Below, one piece after another: positions 1 through 9,595 of a DNA stretch of 64,000 nt (its first letter is position 1; each line of letters begins with the position of its first letter). The translations under genes were made by a program, and so were the position numbers. The stretch is from Prolixibacter sp. NT017 (GTDB taxonomy: Bacteria > Bacteroidota > Bacteroidia > Bacteroidales > Prolixibacteraceae): positions 1,364,001 to 1,428,000 of the forward strand of contig NZ_BLAV01000001.1 of the NCBI RefSeq assembly GCF_009617875.1, in the 5' to 3' direction. The notes beneath the pieces were generated by a model that saw only the letters and a program-made list of their open reading frames with translations, was not told the DNA's origin and ran no database searches.

Positions 1-1
1 T

Positions 2-388
2 CTGGAAATTGGAACAGGGTCCGGTTATCAGGCGGCGGTGCTCGCCGAAATTGTCGATTCAGTTTATACGATCGAACTAATTCCCGGCTTAGCCCGGCAC
101 GCAGCCAAAGTGCTGGCCGAGCATCACTACGACAATGTTGTCCCGAAACAGGGTGATGGCTATCGTGGCTGGCCGGAGCATGCGCCTTTTGATATTATTT
201 TGGTTACAGCAGCCGGCGACCATGTGCCTCGTCCGCTGATTGACCAGTTGGCAGAAAATGGGCGCTTGATTATGCCGGTTGGCCAGCCTGGAAGTTTTCA
301 GCAACTGGTGCTGCTCATTAAGCGAAACGGTCGAATCAAGAGGAAAAACCTCGCGACGGTTCAGTTTGTTCCGCTGCAGCGGGAATAA
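2..388 (+). CDS. pcm: Protein-L-isoaspartate O-methyltransferase, C-terminal part (5' end outside window)
   Basis: The enzyme uses S-adenosylmethionine to methylate isoaspartyl residues in damaged cytosolic proteins. The reading frame is open from base 2 and begins in the SAM-binding motif I (LEIGTGSGYQAAVLAE). It then shows the family's acidic post-I segment (YTIELIPGLA) and the FDIILVTAA motif. The C-terminus (QFVPLQRE) is typical for the family. About the first 80 residues are missing at the window edge. The gene converges on acs, and the two share a bidirectional terminator. Family assignment is from motifs; the full length cannot be judged here. Confidence 0.9.
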   Translation: MEIGTGSGYQAAVLAEIVDSVYTIELIPGLARHAAKVLAEHHYDNVVPKQGDGYRGWPEHAPFDIILVTAAGDHVPRPLIDQLAENGRLIMPVGQPGSFQQLVLLIKRNGRIKRKNLATVQFVPLQRE

Positions 389-410
389 AAAATATTGTTA
401 AAAGCAAAAA

Positions 411-443
411 AGCCGGAGCTGTTTCAACTCCGGCTTTCGTTTT
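411..443. terminator. Bidirectional intrinsic terminator between pcm and acs
   Basis: An 8-bp stem (AGCCGGAG at 411-418 pairing with CTCCGGCT at 428-435) has a T-rich tail on its right (TTCGTTTT) and an A-rich run on its left (400-410). It can therefore stop transcription in both directions. It lies exactly between the two convergent stop codons. Confidence 0.85.
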
Positions 444-458
444 ATGAGGTGTCCTGAA

Positions 459-2372
459 TTATCTTTTTACATCAACCAATGCACCATCAATGATTTGGTC
501 GACAACTTCCTCATCGAGCAGCGTGGTGATATCGCCGAGATTAGAGGCATCGCCTTCCGCAATTTTCCGTAAGATTCTCCGCATAATCTTACCGGAACGG
601 GTTTTGGGTAAGCCCGGAACCAACTGGATAATGTCGGGTTTGGCAATGGGACCAATAATTTTGGTCACCCCTTTCATAATCGAATTGCGGATACCATCTT
701 CTCCTCCGGTCGACAGTTCACCACAAACAACAAAGGCGTAAATTCCCTGCCCTTTAATAGCATGTGGATAACCAACTACGGCCGATTCGTTTACCAGCGG
801 GTGCTCGTTGATGGCATTTTCAATTTCAGCGGTTCCAAGGCGGTGACCGGATACGTTGATCACATCATCGACACGACCGAGAATACGGTAATATCCATCT
901 TCATCTCGTTTGACACCATCGCCGGTAAAATACATATTCTCGAAACGGGAGAAATAGGTTTCCTTCATTCGCTTGTGGTCGCCCCAGATGGTACGAAGCA
1001 TTCCCGGCCACGGGTATTTGATACAAAGGTTTCCTTCCACACTGTTACCAACCAGCTCATTTCCCTGGTTGTCAACAACAACAGGCTGAACTCCCGGCAT
1101 CGGCATTGTGGCGAACGAAGGCTTCGTTGGCGTTACGCCTGCAATCGGGCTAATCATGATACCACCGGTTTCGGTTTGCCACCAGGTATCAACAATGGGG
1201 CAGCGGTTTTTCCCAATGTGGTCATGGTACCAGTGCCAGGCCTCTTCGTTAATGGGTTCACCTACCGTTCCCAAAACCTTCAATGACTCGAGTCGTTTAC
1301 CCTCGATGAACTCTGGTCCTTTAGCAAGCAATGCACGAATAGCAGTAGGCGCAGTGTAAAACTGGTTCACCTTGTATTTGGCTACAATGTCCCAGAAACG
1401 GCCGGCATCGGGCCAGGAAGGAACTCCTTCGAACATGAGTGTTTGTGCACCATTCAGCAGCGGTCCGTAAACGATGTACGAGTGCCCGGTAATCCAGCCA
1501 ATATCTGCCGTACAGAAATAAACATCGCCCGGATCGTACTGGAAAACATTTTTAAAAGTATAGGCCGAATAAACCATATATCCACCGGTCGTGTGGACAA
1601 TTCCTTTGGGTTTTCCGGTTGAACCGGACGTATATAAGATGAAAAGTTCATCTTCTGCATCCATTTCTTCCGGCTCACAGTGTGCCGGTTCGCCATGAAT
1701 AACATCGTGCCACCAGATATCGCGTCCCTCTTTCATGTTAACCGATGAACCGGTTCGTTTGAAGACAACTGTGTTTTTTATCGTTGGGCAATGCTTCAGT
1801 GCGTCGTCTGCAATGTCTTTCAACGGGGTCACTTTGGAACCACGGTATCCGCCATCAGCTGTCAATAATACGGTAGCTCCGGCGTCATTAATCCGGTCAG
1901 CCAGTGATTGTGCCGAGAAACCGGCGAAAACAACTGAGTGGATTGCACCAATGCGGGCACAAGCCAGCATTCCAACTGCCAGTTCCGGAACCATGGGCAT
2001 GTAAAGCGCTACCCGGTCCCCCTTGCGTACACCGAGTCGCTTTAAGGCATTGGCAAACATGTTGACTTCCGCCAGCAATTCTTTGTAGGTCAGTACACGG
2101 TTTTCTTCTTTCGGGTCATTGGGTTCCCAGATGATAGCGGGTAAATTGGCGTGGGTATACAGGTTCTTTTCGAAGATGTTTTCTGTGATGTTGAGCTTTC
2201 CATTGATGAACCATTTGATTTCGGGCTTCTTGAAATCCCATTCAACTGTTTTATTCCAACGTTTTCTCCAGAAAAACGATTCAGCGACCTGATTCCAGAA
2301 TGCTTCGGGGTTGGCTATTCCTTTTTGACATTCGTGAATGTAACCTCCTAAGGAATGAATTTTTGGTACCAT
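459..2372 (-). CDS. acs: Acetyl-CoA synthetase (acetate--CoA ligase, AMP-forming)
   Basis: This cytosolic enzyme activates acetate with ATP and CoA to acetyl-CoA through an acetyl-AMP intermediate. The protein has 637 residues, close to the usual ~650. The adenylate-forming signature YTSGSTGKPKG lies near residue 247, the acetate-pocket motif DTWWQTETGG in the middle, and the C-terminal motif KTRSGKIMRR carries the catalytic lysine near residue 595. In other bacteria this lysine is silenced by acetylation (family knowledge). The ATG start at 2372 fits the usual N-terminus. It is a single gene, convergent with pcm, followed by the shared terminator. The AT-rich 263-bp region upstream shows no clear TAnnTTTG promoter box. 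Confidence 0.96.
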   Translation of the reverse strand: MVPKIHSLGGYIHECQKGIANPEAFWNQVAESFFWRKRWNKTVEWDFKKPEIKWFINGKLNITENIFEKNLYTHANLPAIIWEPNDPKEENRVLTYKELLAEVNMFANALKRLGVRKGDRVALYMPMVPELAVGMLACARIGAIHSVVFAGFSAQSLADRINDAGATVLLTADGGYRGSKVTPLKDIADDALKHCPTIKNTVVFKRTGSSVNMKEGRDIWWHDVIHGEPAHCEPEEMDAEDELFILYTSGSTGKPKGIVHTTGGYMVYSAYTFKNVFQYDPGDVYFCTADIGWITGHSYIVYGPLLNGAQTLMFEGVPSWPDAGRFWDIVAKYKVNQFYTAPTAIRALLAKGPEFIEGKRLESLKVLGTVGEPINEEAWHWYHDHIGKNRCPIVDTWWQTETGGIMISPIAGVTPTKPSFATMPMPGVQPVVVDNQGNELVGNSVEGNLCIKYPWPGMLRTIWGDHKRMKETYFSRFENMYFTGDGVKRDEDGYYRILGRVDDVINVSGHRLGTAEIENAINEHPLVNESAVVGYPHAIKGQGIYAFVVCGELSTGGEDGIRNSIMKGVTKIIGPIAKPDIIQLVPGLPKTRSGKIMRRILRKIAEGDASNLGDITTLLDEEVVDQIIDGALVDVKR

Positions 2373-2635
2373 GCGATCTTATTTTAATAGTGTTTGGATT
2401 TCAGAAAATGCCTTAATTTATATTGAATAAAAATAAGAATCAAGTATTGAGGTCACATAGTATCATTCTACATGAGCTTGAAATTATGAAAAATAAACTA
2501 AAAATGGGAAAAAATGCGGAATGAGTGGGTGCAATGGTCTGATTATGGCTGTTGGTTGTAAATATTGTAATTTAAACAGAGAAGGTAATTTTTATCCTAT
2601 TTTAATCTAAATAAAAATAAAATGTGCTTCTCTGG

Positions 2636-3481
2636 TCAAAATAGTGTTTGTTGCGTTTCTGAATCCTGGCCAGTTTGTGCTGCTTCCCGACCAATCATGG
2701 CTTGTTTGCGAACCGGGTTCCAGCGGTAGCCCCCTGTTCCACCCATGCCTTTGATGACCCGGTGGCAGGGGATGAGGTAGCCAACAGGATTTTTCCCAAT
2801 GGCGGTTCCAACAGCTCTTTGGGCCGATGGAGCATCGAGATGGTCGGCAATAACTCCATAGCTGGTCAGTGTTCCTTCAGGTATTTGCAGCAAAGCCTGC
2901 CACACTTTTAATTGGAATGGTGTTCCTTTTAGCCGCAAAGCAATGGGGCCGTTCGATTCTTCCTGAAATAGAAAAGCGCTTACCTGCCTGTGAATCGGCT
3001 GTTCTTCTTCAATAAGTCGGGCTGCCGGCCATTCCTGTTTTAGTAATGTAATTGGATTTTCGTCATCAATAAAAAAGAGGTTGCAGACGCCTCGGTCGGT
3101 TGAAGCCACGACAAATTTCCCGTAAGGAGAAGATTGAACACTAAAATAAATGGTGAGTTTTTCACCTCCGTTCTTGTATTCTCCGGGTGTCATGCCTTCT
3201 AGTTTTATAAAAAGGTCATGCAAGCGACCAGTTCCTGAAAGGCCTGTTTGGTGAGCCGTATCAAACAGTGAACGGTTTTCCTTCAGGCAGCGTTTAGCGT
3301 AGTTGAGTGTGAGATACTGCAGAAATTTTTTAGGACTGATTCCGGCCCATTCGGTGAATAACCGTTGAAAATGATAAGGACTTATGTTGGCACTGGCAGC
3401 AATGTCGTCTAGCGTCGGCTGCCGGTTGGCATGGTCGCGGATGTAGCTAAGTGCCCGGGCAATGATTTCATACGTATCCAT
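2636..3481 (-). CDS. AraC-type HTH fused to methylated-DNA--protein-cysteine methyltransferase (Ada-like)
   Basis: This is a probable DNA-alkylation repair protein of 281 residues. The first ~100 residues form an AraC helix-turn-helix domain (LDDIAASANISPYHFQRLF). The C-terminal half is an O6-alkylguanine transferase with the active-site PCHRV motif, where the Cys takes the alkyl group in a single-use reaction, and a GGYRWNPVRKQAM tail. The N-terminal zinc/Cys phosphotriester-sensing domain of E. coli Ada is absent, so a methyl-phosphotriester switch is not expected. The ATG at 3481 is preferred over an upstream TTG at 3517, which adds 12 residues that do not look like part of the HTH domain. 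Related fusions are common in Bacteroidota. Confidence 0.88.
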   Translation of the reverse strand: MDTYEIIARALSYIRDHANRQPTLDDIAASANISPYHFQRLFTEWAGISPKKFLQYLTLNYAKRCLKENRSLFDTAHQTGLSGTGRLHDLFIKLEGMTPGEYKNGGEKLTIYFSVQSSPYGKFVVASTDRGVCNLFFIDDENPITLLKQEWPAARLIEEEQPIHRQVSAFLFQEESNGPIALRLKGTPFQLKVWQALLQIPEGTLTSYGVIADHLDAPSAQRAVGTAIGKNPVGYLIPCHRVIKGMGGTGGYRWNPVRKQAMIGREAAQTGQDSETQQTLF

Positions 3482-3572
3482 GAGGGTAAAGTAAAAGCGA
3501 ATGTCTTTTAGAAACAACCCGAAAATTGCTTTTCTGTTAACCCGCTTTTCTGACGACGACTCGGTCTAACTT

Positions 3573-3580
3573 TAACTTTG
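3573..3580 (+). promoter_or_regulatory. Candidate -7 promoter box (TAACTTTG), distal, upstream of argS
   Basis: Matches the Bacteroidota -7 consensus TAnnTTTG about 110 nt before the argS start. No clear TTG -33 box is seen at the usual ~19-nt spacing. A second match lies closer to the gene. Confidence 0.35.
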
Positions 3581-3646
3581 TGTCATATTATGATGGCTGG
3601 CGGCAATCAGTCGCATTTCCCGGGAGGAAATTTCATGGTGGTTTTC

Positions 3647-3654
3647 TATCTTTG
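3647..3654 (+). promoter_or_regulatory. Candidate -7 promoter box (TATCTTTG) for argS
   Basis: Matches TAnnTTTG and would place transcription start near 3661, giving a leader of about 30 nt before the argS ATG at 3690. The -33 element is not obvious. Confidence 0.5.
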
Positions 3655-3689
3655 CGGTTCGAAAAACGGAATTGACAAATTACCCGGAT

Positions 3690-5480
3690 ATGGATATTGA
3701 AATCATCATCAGAGATAAAGTCGTTGAGGCGATTGAGAAACTTTACAGTCAGAAAGTAGATCCCGACCAGATACAAATTCAGAATACCCGTAAGGATTTT
3801 GAGGGTGATAAAACTGTTGTGGTTTTCCCTTTTCTTCGGTTTTCAAAGAAATCTCCTGAACAGACAGGCGAGGAGTTGGGAAATTTGTTGGCTGCGGAAG
3901 TGAGTGAAATTGCTGGTTTCAATGTTGTGAAAGGCTTTCTGAACCTGGTTATTGACGGTAGCTACTGGATTAATCAGCTGAACGAGGCGGCCGGAAATGA
4001 GCAGTATGGATTTTCTCCGGTTTCCGAAGAGTCGGAGCTGGTGATGATTGAGTATTCCTCGCCAAATACCAATAAGCCATTGCATCTGGGACACATACGT
4101 AACAATCTCCTTGGTTTCTCGATTAGCGAAATTATGAAGGCCAATGGAAACAAGGTGGTGAAAACCAACATTGTTAACGACCGTGGTATTCATATCTGCA
4201 AATCGATGTATGCCTGGAAGACGCTGGGAAATGGAGAAACACCAGCTTCATCGGGGAAAAAAGGCGATCACCTGGTAGGAGAGTACTATGTGAAATTTGA
4301 CCAGTTGTATAAAAAAGAAATTGCGGAACTGATTGCCGGTGGCATGTCGGAGGACGAGGCGAAGGATAAAGCGCCATCTATTCAGGCTGCCCGTGATATG
4401 CTTCGTAAGTGGGAAGCGAATGATCCGGAAATCCGTAAGCTATGGGAAGATATGAACGGCTGGGTTTACCAAGGATTTGACGAGACCTATAAACTGTTGG
4501 GGGTTGATTTTGACAAGATATATTACGAATCTGATACTTACCTGATTGGCCGTGATGAAGTAGTTCGCGGACTGGACGAAGGTTATTTCTATCGCCGGGA
4601 AGACGGCTCAGTATGGGCAGATTTGTCGGCTGAAGGACTGGACGAAAAAATTCTGCTGCGCTCCGACGGTACATCGGTTTATATGACCCAGGATATTGGG
4701 ACCGCCAAAATGCGTTATCAGGACTACGATATTAATCACATGATTTATGTGGTTGGGAACGAGCAGAATTATCACTTCCAGGTATTGGCTATTTTGTTAG
4801 ATAAGCTGGGATATGAGTGGGGTAAAGACCTGTATCACTTTTCTTACGGAATGGTCGAACTTCCTCATGGAAAAATGAAATCGCGCGAAGGAACTGTCGT
4901 CGACGCCGATGATCTCGTTGAGGAAATGATTGACGTTGCGCGTAAAGTATCGGAAGAACTGGGCAAGCTGGACGGCTATTCGGAGGAGGAGAAAAAGAAT
5001 ATTTACCGAATTGTGGCGTTGGGTGCTTTGAAATATTTCATCCTAAAAGTCGATCCGCGCAAGAATATGCTTTTCAATCCGGAGGAATCCATCGATTTCA
5101 ACGGAAATACTGGACCGTTCATTCAATATACGTATGCGCGAATTCAAAGTGTGCTTCGTAAAGCTGTTGACTCAGGAATTGACATTCCGGCGGTGGCACC
5201 TTCTATGGATTGCAATGCCAAGGAAATTGAGCTGGTTAAAGCGGTTAACCGTTTCCAGTTTGTTGTGAAGGAAGCTGGTGATAACCATAGCCCTGCGATT
5301 GTCGCCAACTATATTTACGATCTGGTGAAGGAGTTCAACCAGTTTTATCACGATTACAGTATCATGAATGAACCCGACGAGACGGTGCGTTCCTTCCGGT
5401 TGGTGCTGGCCCGGACGGTTGGCCAGACCATTAAGAACGGTTTCTCTTTGTTGGGAATCGAAGTTCCAGAGAGAATGTAA
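3690..5480 (+). CDS. argS: Arginyl-tRNA synthetase
   Basis: A class I aminoacyl-tRNA synthetase that charges tRNA-Arg in the cytosol. The 596-residue protein has an N-terminal tRNA D-loop recognition domain, the HIGH-type motif HLGH at residues 132-135 in the context SSPNTNKPLHLGH, a KMSKS-equivalent (KMKSREGTVV) near residue 394, and a C-terminal DALR anticodon-binding domain ending in the typical LLGIEVPERM. An in-frame TTG 18 nt upstream is possible, but the ATG at 3690 matches family N-termini better. It is a single gene with its own promoter boxes upstream and a strong terminator downstream. Confidence 0.96.
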   Translation: MDIEIIIRDKVVEAIEKLYSQKVDPDQIQIQNTRKDFEGDKTVVVFPFLRFSKKSPEQTGEELGNLLAAEVSEIAGFNVVKGFLNLVIDGSYWINQLNEAAGNEQYGFSPVSEESELVMIEYSSPNTNKPLHLGHIRNNLLGFSISEIMKANGNKVVKTNIVNDRGIHICKSMYAWKTLGNGETPASSGKKGDHLVGEYYVKFDQLYKKEIAELIAGGMSEDEAKDKAPSIQAARDMLRKWEANDPEIRKLWEDMNGWVYQGFDETYKLLGVDFDKIYYESDTYLIGRDEVVRGLDEGYFYRREDGSVWADLSAEGLDEKILLRSDGTSVYMTQDIGTAKMRYQDYDINHMIYVVGNEQNYHFQVLAILLDKLGYEWGKDLYHFSYGMVELPHGKMKSREGTVVDADDLVEEMIDVARKVSEELGKLDGYSEEEKKNIYRIVALGALKYFILKVDPRKNMLFNPEESIDFNGNTGPFIQYTYARIQSVLRKAVDSGIDIPAVAPSMDCNAKEIELVKAVNRFQFVVKEAGDNHSPAIVANYIYDLVKEFNQFYHDYSIMNEPDETVRSFRLVLARTVGQTIKNGFSLLGIEVPERM

Positions 5481-5501
5481 AGAACCTTATAACATACAAG
5501 C

Positions 5502-5537
5502 AACCCCGATTATCTGCGGATTTTCGGGGTTTCTTTT
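5502..5537 (+). terminator. Intrinsic terminator after argS
   Basis: An 8-bp stem (AACCCCGA at 5502-5509 with TCGGGGTT at 5524-5531) is followed by TCTTTTTG. It lies 21 nt after the argS stop. Confidence 0.85.
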
Positions 5538-5618
5538 TGTCTGCGTGTTTAGCTCAAGCAGTTAGTATGACTGCCGCGTGGAAAAATTTTTACCTTTAGG
5601 CAACAAAAAATTTAACAT

Positions 5619-5909
5619 ATGAATCTATTTGAATTTCTCGGCTGGTTCGGAAACATCATTCTTAGTATCGGCGTTATTCCGCAAGTCATCCAAACATGGC
5701 GCACACACGATGTTTCAAGCTTTAACTGGCCATTTCTTCTGATGTGGGCTTTTGGTGTTCTATTCACGTTTGTATATATCGCACAAGGCGATATGGTTCG
5801 TGGTTCGTTTCAATGGCCACTTTGGCTCAATTATATAGTTAACATATTAGCAACCTTCTATTTAGTTTATGCTAAATATAAATATGGAAAAACAGTGACA
5901 ACTAAATAA
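5619..5909 (+). CDS. PQ-loop repeat / SemiSWEET-like small membrane protein
   Basis: A 96-residue integral membrane protein with three predicted transmembrane helices and one PQ-loop motif (GVIPQVIQTWRT) at the end of the first helix. That is the size and layout of bacterial SemiSWEETs, which dimerise to make a transporter. In this family the substrates are sugars or other small solutes; the substrate here cannot be read from the sequence. The ATG at 5619 gives a normal N-terminus. The upstream TACCTTTA (one mismatch to the -7 consensus) may be its promoter. No partner gene is adjacent. Confidence 0.78.
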   Translation: MNLFEFLGWFGNIILSIGVIPQVIQTWRTHDVSSFNWPFLLMWAFGVLFTFVYIAQGDMVRGSFQWPLWLNYIVNILATFYLVYAKYKYGKTVTTK

Positions 5910-6054
5910 GCATTTTGTTGCGTAGGGGGTGAAATATTTGTAACCATATTTACGTTACAGTAGTAACATTTAATGATTGTTCATTTCAATAATGAACAAA
6001 AGGGGACATTGAACTAACTACAAACATTTTTTACGCAATTAGCATGTTGCTGTT

Positions 6055-9000
6055 ATGGAGAGGATTGCTGTTTTTTACATAGATACTACCATTGTCTCGA
6101 AGATACTGGATGCTGTTTCGGAATGTTCCGGGTTCAGTGCCGTATTTTTGAATGATAAATCCTCTTTTGCTAAGGATATTCAGCGTATCAACCCGAATCT
6201 TTTCATCACAGGTCTCGATGATTTTAAGGATATGGTGGAAGAGTCAGCTATGCGTGATATCCTGTATTCCGGAAAGTTCAAGGTTGTCCTAATCGACAAT
6301 TCCGGGAACAACGATCTTTCTGAACTTCCTGAATTTGTATCCATCATCTCTGACGAGCTTAATCCAAACAGCATGCGGATTTTGCTCAAGGAAATGGTAA
6401 GCGAATGCAAGCGGGAAATCCAAACCAGCGAGCATCTCGATTGGGTTATACAACATATTCCAACAGCCATTTTCTGGAAAGATGCCCGTTTGAAGTATAT
6501 GGGGTGCAACCAGATTTTCGCTGGTGACCGCGGATTGAATAACCTTGAGCAGGTGATTGGCCTGACCGATTTTGATTTGTTCTCGTCGGATGAAGCGGTG
6601 AACAATATTGCCAGGGATCGGGAGGTACTTTCAACCGGTCAGTCCATGATAAACTACGTGGAAGCCATCCTTAACCGGGATGGGAAAACGGAATGGTTGC
6701 GGAAAAGTAAGATTCCCATGCGCAATGAAAAAGGCGACATCATCGGCATTCTGGGAATGTATGAGAAAATCACCGATCAGAAACTGGCAGAGGCGGAATT
6801 GAAAAAGGAGAAGGACTTTCTCCAGATGCTGATGGATAATATTCCTGATACGATATACTTTAAAAATACAAAGTCGGAATTCACCCGTATTAATCAAGCA
6901 CAAGCCAACCTGTTCGGAATAGAGACACCTGAAGAAGCCATTGGCAAAACGGATGCCGACTATTTTGACAAACGGCATGCCCGGCAGGCCTTAAACGATG
7001 AGCAGGAGTTGTTCTCTAAAGGCATTCCGCTTGTCAATCAGGTGGAAAAAATTGTTACAGCAAAAGGCTTGAAGTATGTTACGGCCACTAAAATACCGAT
7101 TCGCAATCAGGCGGATAGAATTATTGGCCTCGTTGGAATATCCCGGGATGTAACCAGGGAACAGGTGTATGAGGAGAAACTGCGTCAGCAACAGGAGCTG
7201 GTTGACACATTCCTGAAAAACAGTCCCGACATTATTTATTACAAGGACAGAAAAGCCAGGTATACCCGTATAAACGAGGCGCATGCGAGACTGATGAGAT
7301 TGGAAAAGCCGGAAGATGCCATAGGAAAAACTGATTTCGAGTTTCATGATCGCGAATTTGCTGAGCAATCTTTTCAGGATGATATGAATTTGATGAGAAC
7401 CGGAGAAGCAATTGTGGACAAACTGCAGGAATTTGTGGATGCATACGGTGAACTTCGGTATATGACAACAACCAAAATCCCGATTAGAGAGAAGAATGGA
7501 CGAGTTATTGGTTTGGTTGGCGTTTCGCGAGATTATTCCGAAAGGAAACAAATGGAAGATCGGTTAGAGCATGAGCGTCAGTTGTTAAGAATTCTGATGG
7601 ATAGTGTACCCGACGGTATCTATTTTAAAGATGCAGAATCGCGGTTTACCCGGATCAATAAGGCAATGGGCCAATTGCTTGGAATAGAAAATGCAGATGA
7701 GGCGATCGGGAAAACCAAATCTGATTTTTTCAGAGAGAAAGAAATACAAGAGATTATTCTTGATGAAAAAGAGCTGCTACAAACCGGAAAGCCAATCATC
7801 AATAAGCCGGAAAAACTGACACTGGCAGATGGAACCATTCGTTGGATGTCGGCCACAAAGATGCCGGTTCGCGATGTTGAGGGGAACATAATCGGTCTGG
7901 TTGGTATTTCGAGAGACAACACGATTGAAGTTGAGGCTAAAAAGCATCTGGAAATAGCCAAAAATAAAGCGGAGGAGGCGAACCGGGCCAAGAGCCTGTT
8001 TTTGGCCAACATGTCGCATGAGATTCGCACGCCGATGAACGGAGTAATCGGAATGGCAGATATTCTGAGAAAGACAAAACTCAATGAAGAGCAAACGGAA
8101 TATCTCGACGTAATTACCAAATCGGGAAATAACCTGGTGGCTATTATTAACGACATTCTCGATTTCTCGAAAATTGAGTCCGGGCGAATGGAGTTGGAAT
8201 CGACGCCCATCAATATTCGCAAGATTGTTGAGGATGTGGCTGACGTGTTGATTATAAAGTCGAATAATAAAGGGATCGACCTGGTGACTTATATCGATGC
8301 GTCGATTCCTGACATGGTGCTTGGTGATCCGGTGCGGTTACGGCAGGTGCTTATTAATCTGGCAAATAATGCTATCAAATTTACCAAAAGCGGCGAGGTG
8401 TTTATTTCAGCGGAATTGCAGAAGGTTAATTCGGAGGTTGAAGTACTGTTTAAGGTAAAAGATACCGGAATTGGAATTCCAAAAGAGGCCCAGGAAAAGT
8501 TGTTTGATTCGTTTACACAAGTCGATTCTTCAACGACCCGAAAGTACGGAGGTACCGGCCTGGGATTGGCTATTTCGAAACGATTGAGCGAACAGATGGG
8601 CGGAGAAATCGGTTTGGAAAGCGAAGTCAATCAGGGTTCCGTCTTTTGGTTTACCGCGAAGTTTAAAAAAGCATCGGCAGAAGTAGCCATCGACCAGCCG
8701 AAAGAAGTGATTGAGTTGGAAAATGTAAAGGTGTTGATTGTCGATGATAATCGGACCAACCGGTTAATCTTCTCAAAATACTTAGAGACCTGGGATTGTT
8801 CTTCGGATGAAGCTTCCAGTGGTATGGATGCATTGAAGAAATTGAAGAGTGCTGCTTCAAAGGGAAAGCCTTACGATATCGCCTTGGTTGATTTCCAGAT
8901 GAGCGAGATGGACGGACTTGACTTTGCCAGCCGTGTGAAAAAGGACCCGGATATTGCTTCAACTAAACTAATATTACTGTCATCTGTTTCCGATATTTTA

Positions 9001-9534
9001 CCGAGAGGGCAGGTTCAAAGTGCTGGTTTTGAGTATTATTTGAATAAGCCAATAAAACTCGATCAGTTGCTTAATATAATGGCTAAAGTAACTGGTAAGC
9101 AGTTGCCTGAATCATACGTTGACGCTGCTCGTCCGACGAATCAAGGAATTAACGGAAAGAAAAGAAATCTGAAAGTTTTGGTCGCGGAAGATAATGTGAT
9201 CAACCAGAAGGTTGCCATGTTGACACTAAAGTGTGTGTCTGACTCCATTGATCTGGCCAAAGACGGAAAAGAAGCCTGGAGAATGTACCGCGATAACGAG
9301 TATGACTTGATTATGATGGATATACAGATGCCACAACTGAATGGTTATGAGGTAACGAAGATGATACGGAAAGAGGAGACGGAGCAAAATGGAAAACCGA
9401 TAAAAATTGTTGCTATGACAGCAAACGCACTTCAGGAAGACATTGATTTGTGTTTGAGTATCGGGATGGACGGTTATTTAAGTAAGCCATTTAAAGCTGA
9501 AGATGTGATCGAGACCGTGGATAAGCTTTTTTAG
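6055..9534 (+). CDS. Hybrid sensor histidine kinase with four PAS domains and two receiver domains
   Basis: A 1159-residue two-component phosphorelay protein. Residues 1-120 form an alpha/beta region resembling a decayed receiver domain. Four consecutive PAS domains begin near residues 132, 258, 383 and 508; PAS2-4 share the pattern (I/V)PDxIYFKD...FTRIN...AIGKTxxxF, so they look like internal duplications. A short coil leads to HisKA with the phospho-accepting His655 (MSHEIRTPMNG), then HATPase_c (NLANNAIKFT, DTGIGIP, GGTGLGL). Two receivers follow, with acceptor aspartates at Asp946 and Asp1089. No transmembrane segment is visible, so it is probably cytosolic. There is no separate response regulator next to it, and the output route is unknown. 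Confidence 0.93.
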   Translation: MERIAVFYIDTTIVSKILDAVSECSGFSAVFLNDKSSFAKDIQRINPNLFITGLDDFKDMVEESAMRDILYSGKFKVVLIDNSGNNDLSELPEFVSIISDELNPNSMRILLKEMVSECKREIQTSEHLDWVIQHIPTAIFWKDARLKYMGCNQIFAGDRGLNNLEQVIGLTDFDLFSSDEAVNNIARDREVLSTGQSMINYVEAILNRDGKTEWLRKSKIPMRNEKGDIIGILGMYEKITDQKLAEAELKKEKDFLQMLMDNIPDTIYFKNTKSEFTRINQAQANLFGIETPEEAIGKTDADYFDKRHARQALNDEQELFSKGIPLVNQVEKIVTAKGLKYVTATKIPIRNQADRIIGLVGISRDVTREQVYEEKLRQQQELVDTFLKNSPDIIYYKDRKARYTRINEAHARLMRLEKPEDAIGKTDFEFHDREFAEQSFQDDMNLMRTGEAIVDKLQEFVDAYGELRYMTTTKIPIREKNGRVIGLVGVSRDYSERKQMEDRLEHERQLLRILMDSVPDGIYFKDAESRFTRINKAMGQLLGIENADEAIGKTKSDFFREKEIQEIILDEKELLQTGKPIINKPEKLTLADGTIRWMSATKMPVRDVEGNIIGLVGISRDNTIEVEAKKHLEIAKNKAEEANRAKSLFLANMSHEIRTPMNGVIGMADILRKTKLNEEQTEYLDVITKSGNNLVAIINDILDFSKIESGRMELESTPINIRKIVEDVADVLIIKSNNKGIDLVTYIDASIPDMVLGDPVRLRQVLINLANNAIKFTKSGEVFISAELQKVNSEVEVLFKVKDTGIGIPKEAQEKLFDSFTQVDSSTTRKYGGTGLGLAISKRLSEQMGGEIGLESEVNQGSVFWFTAKFKKASAEVAIDQPKEVIELENVKVLIVDDNRTNRLIFSKYLETWDCSSDEASSGMDALKKLKSAASKGKPYDIALVDFQMSEMDGLDFASRVKKDPDIASTKLILLSSVSDILPRGQVQSAGFEYYLNKPIKLDQLLNIMAKVTGKQLPESYVDAARPTNQGINGKKRNLKVLVAEDNVINQKVAMLTLKCVSDSIDLAKDGKEAWRMYRDNEYDLIMMDIQMPQLNGYEVTKMIRKEETEQNGKPIKIVAMTANALQEDIDLCLSIGMDGYLSKPFKAEDVIETVDKLF

Positions 9535-9553
9535 GTTATTAATTATATACATG

Positions 9554-9595
9554 AAGAAAAATCCCCGCACTAAAATTTAGGTTGGGATTTTTCTT
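9554..9595. terminator. Bidirectional terminator between hybrid kinase and DUF5916 gene
   Basis: A perfect 12-bp inverted repeat (AAGAAAAATCCC at 9554-9565, GGGATTTTTCTT at 9584-9595) with an 18-nt loop. The stem itself carries the A and T tracts, so it works in either direction. Its right arm touches the stop codon of the minus-strand gene. Confidence 0.85.

Noticed and set aside
3482..3517. TTG-started N-terminal extension of the AraC-methyltransferase
   Set aside because: It adds 12 residues not typical of the HTH domain; the ATG at 3481 gives the usual N-terminus.
7620..8222. A 200-residue minus-strand frame inside the hybrid kinase
   Set aside because: Antisense shadow of the PAS4-HisKA region; serine-rich with no recognisable protein features.
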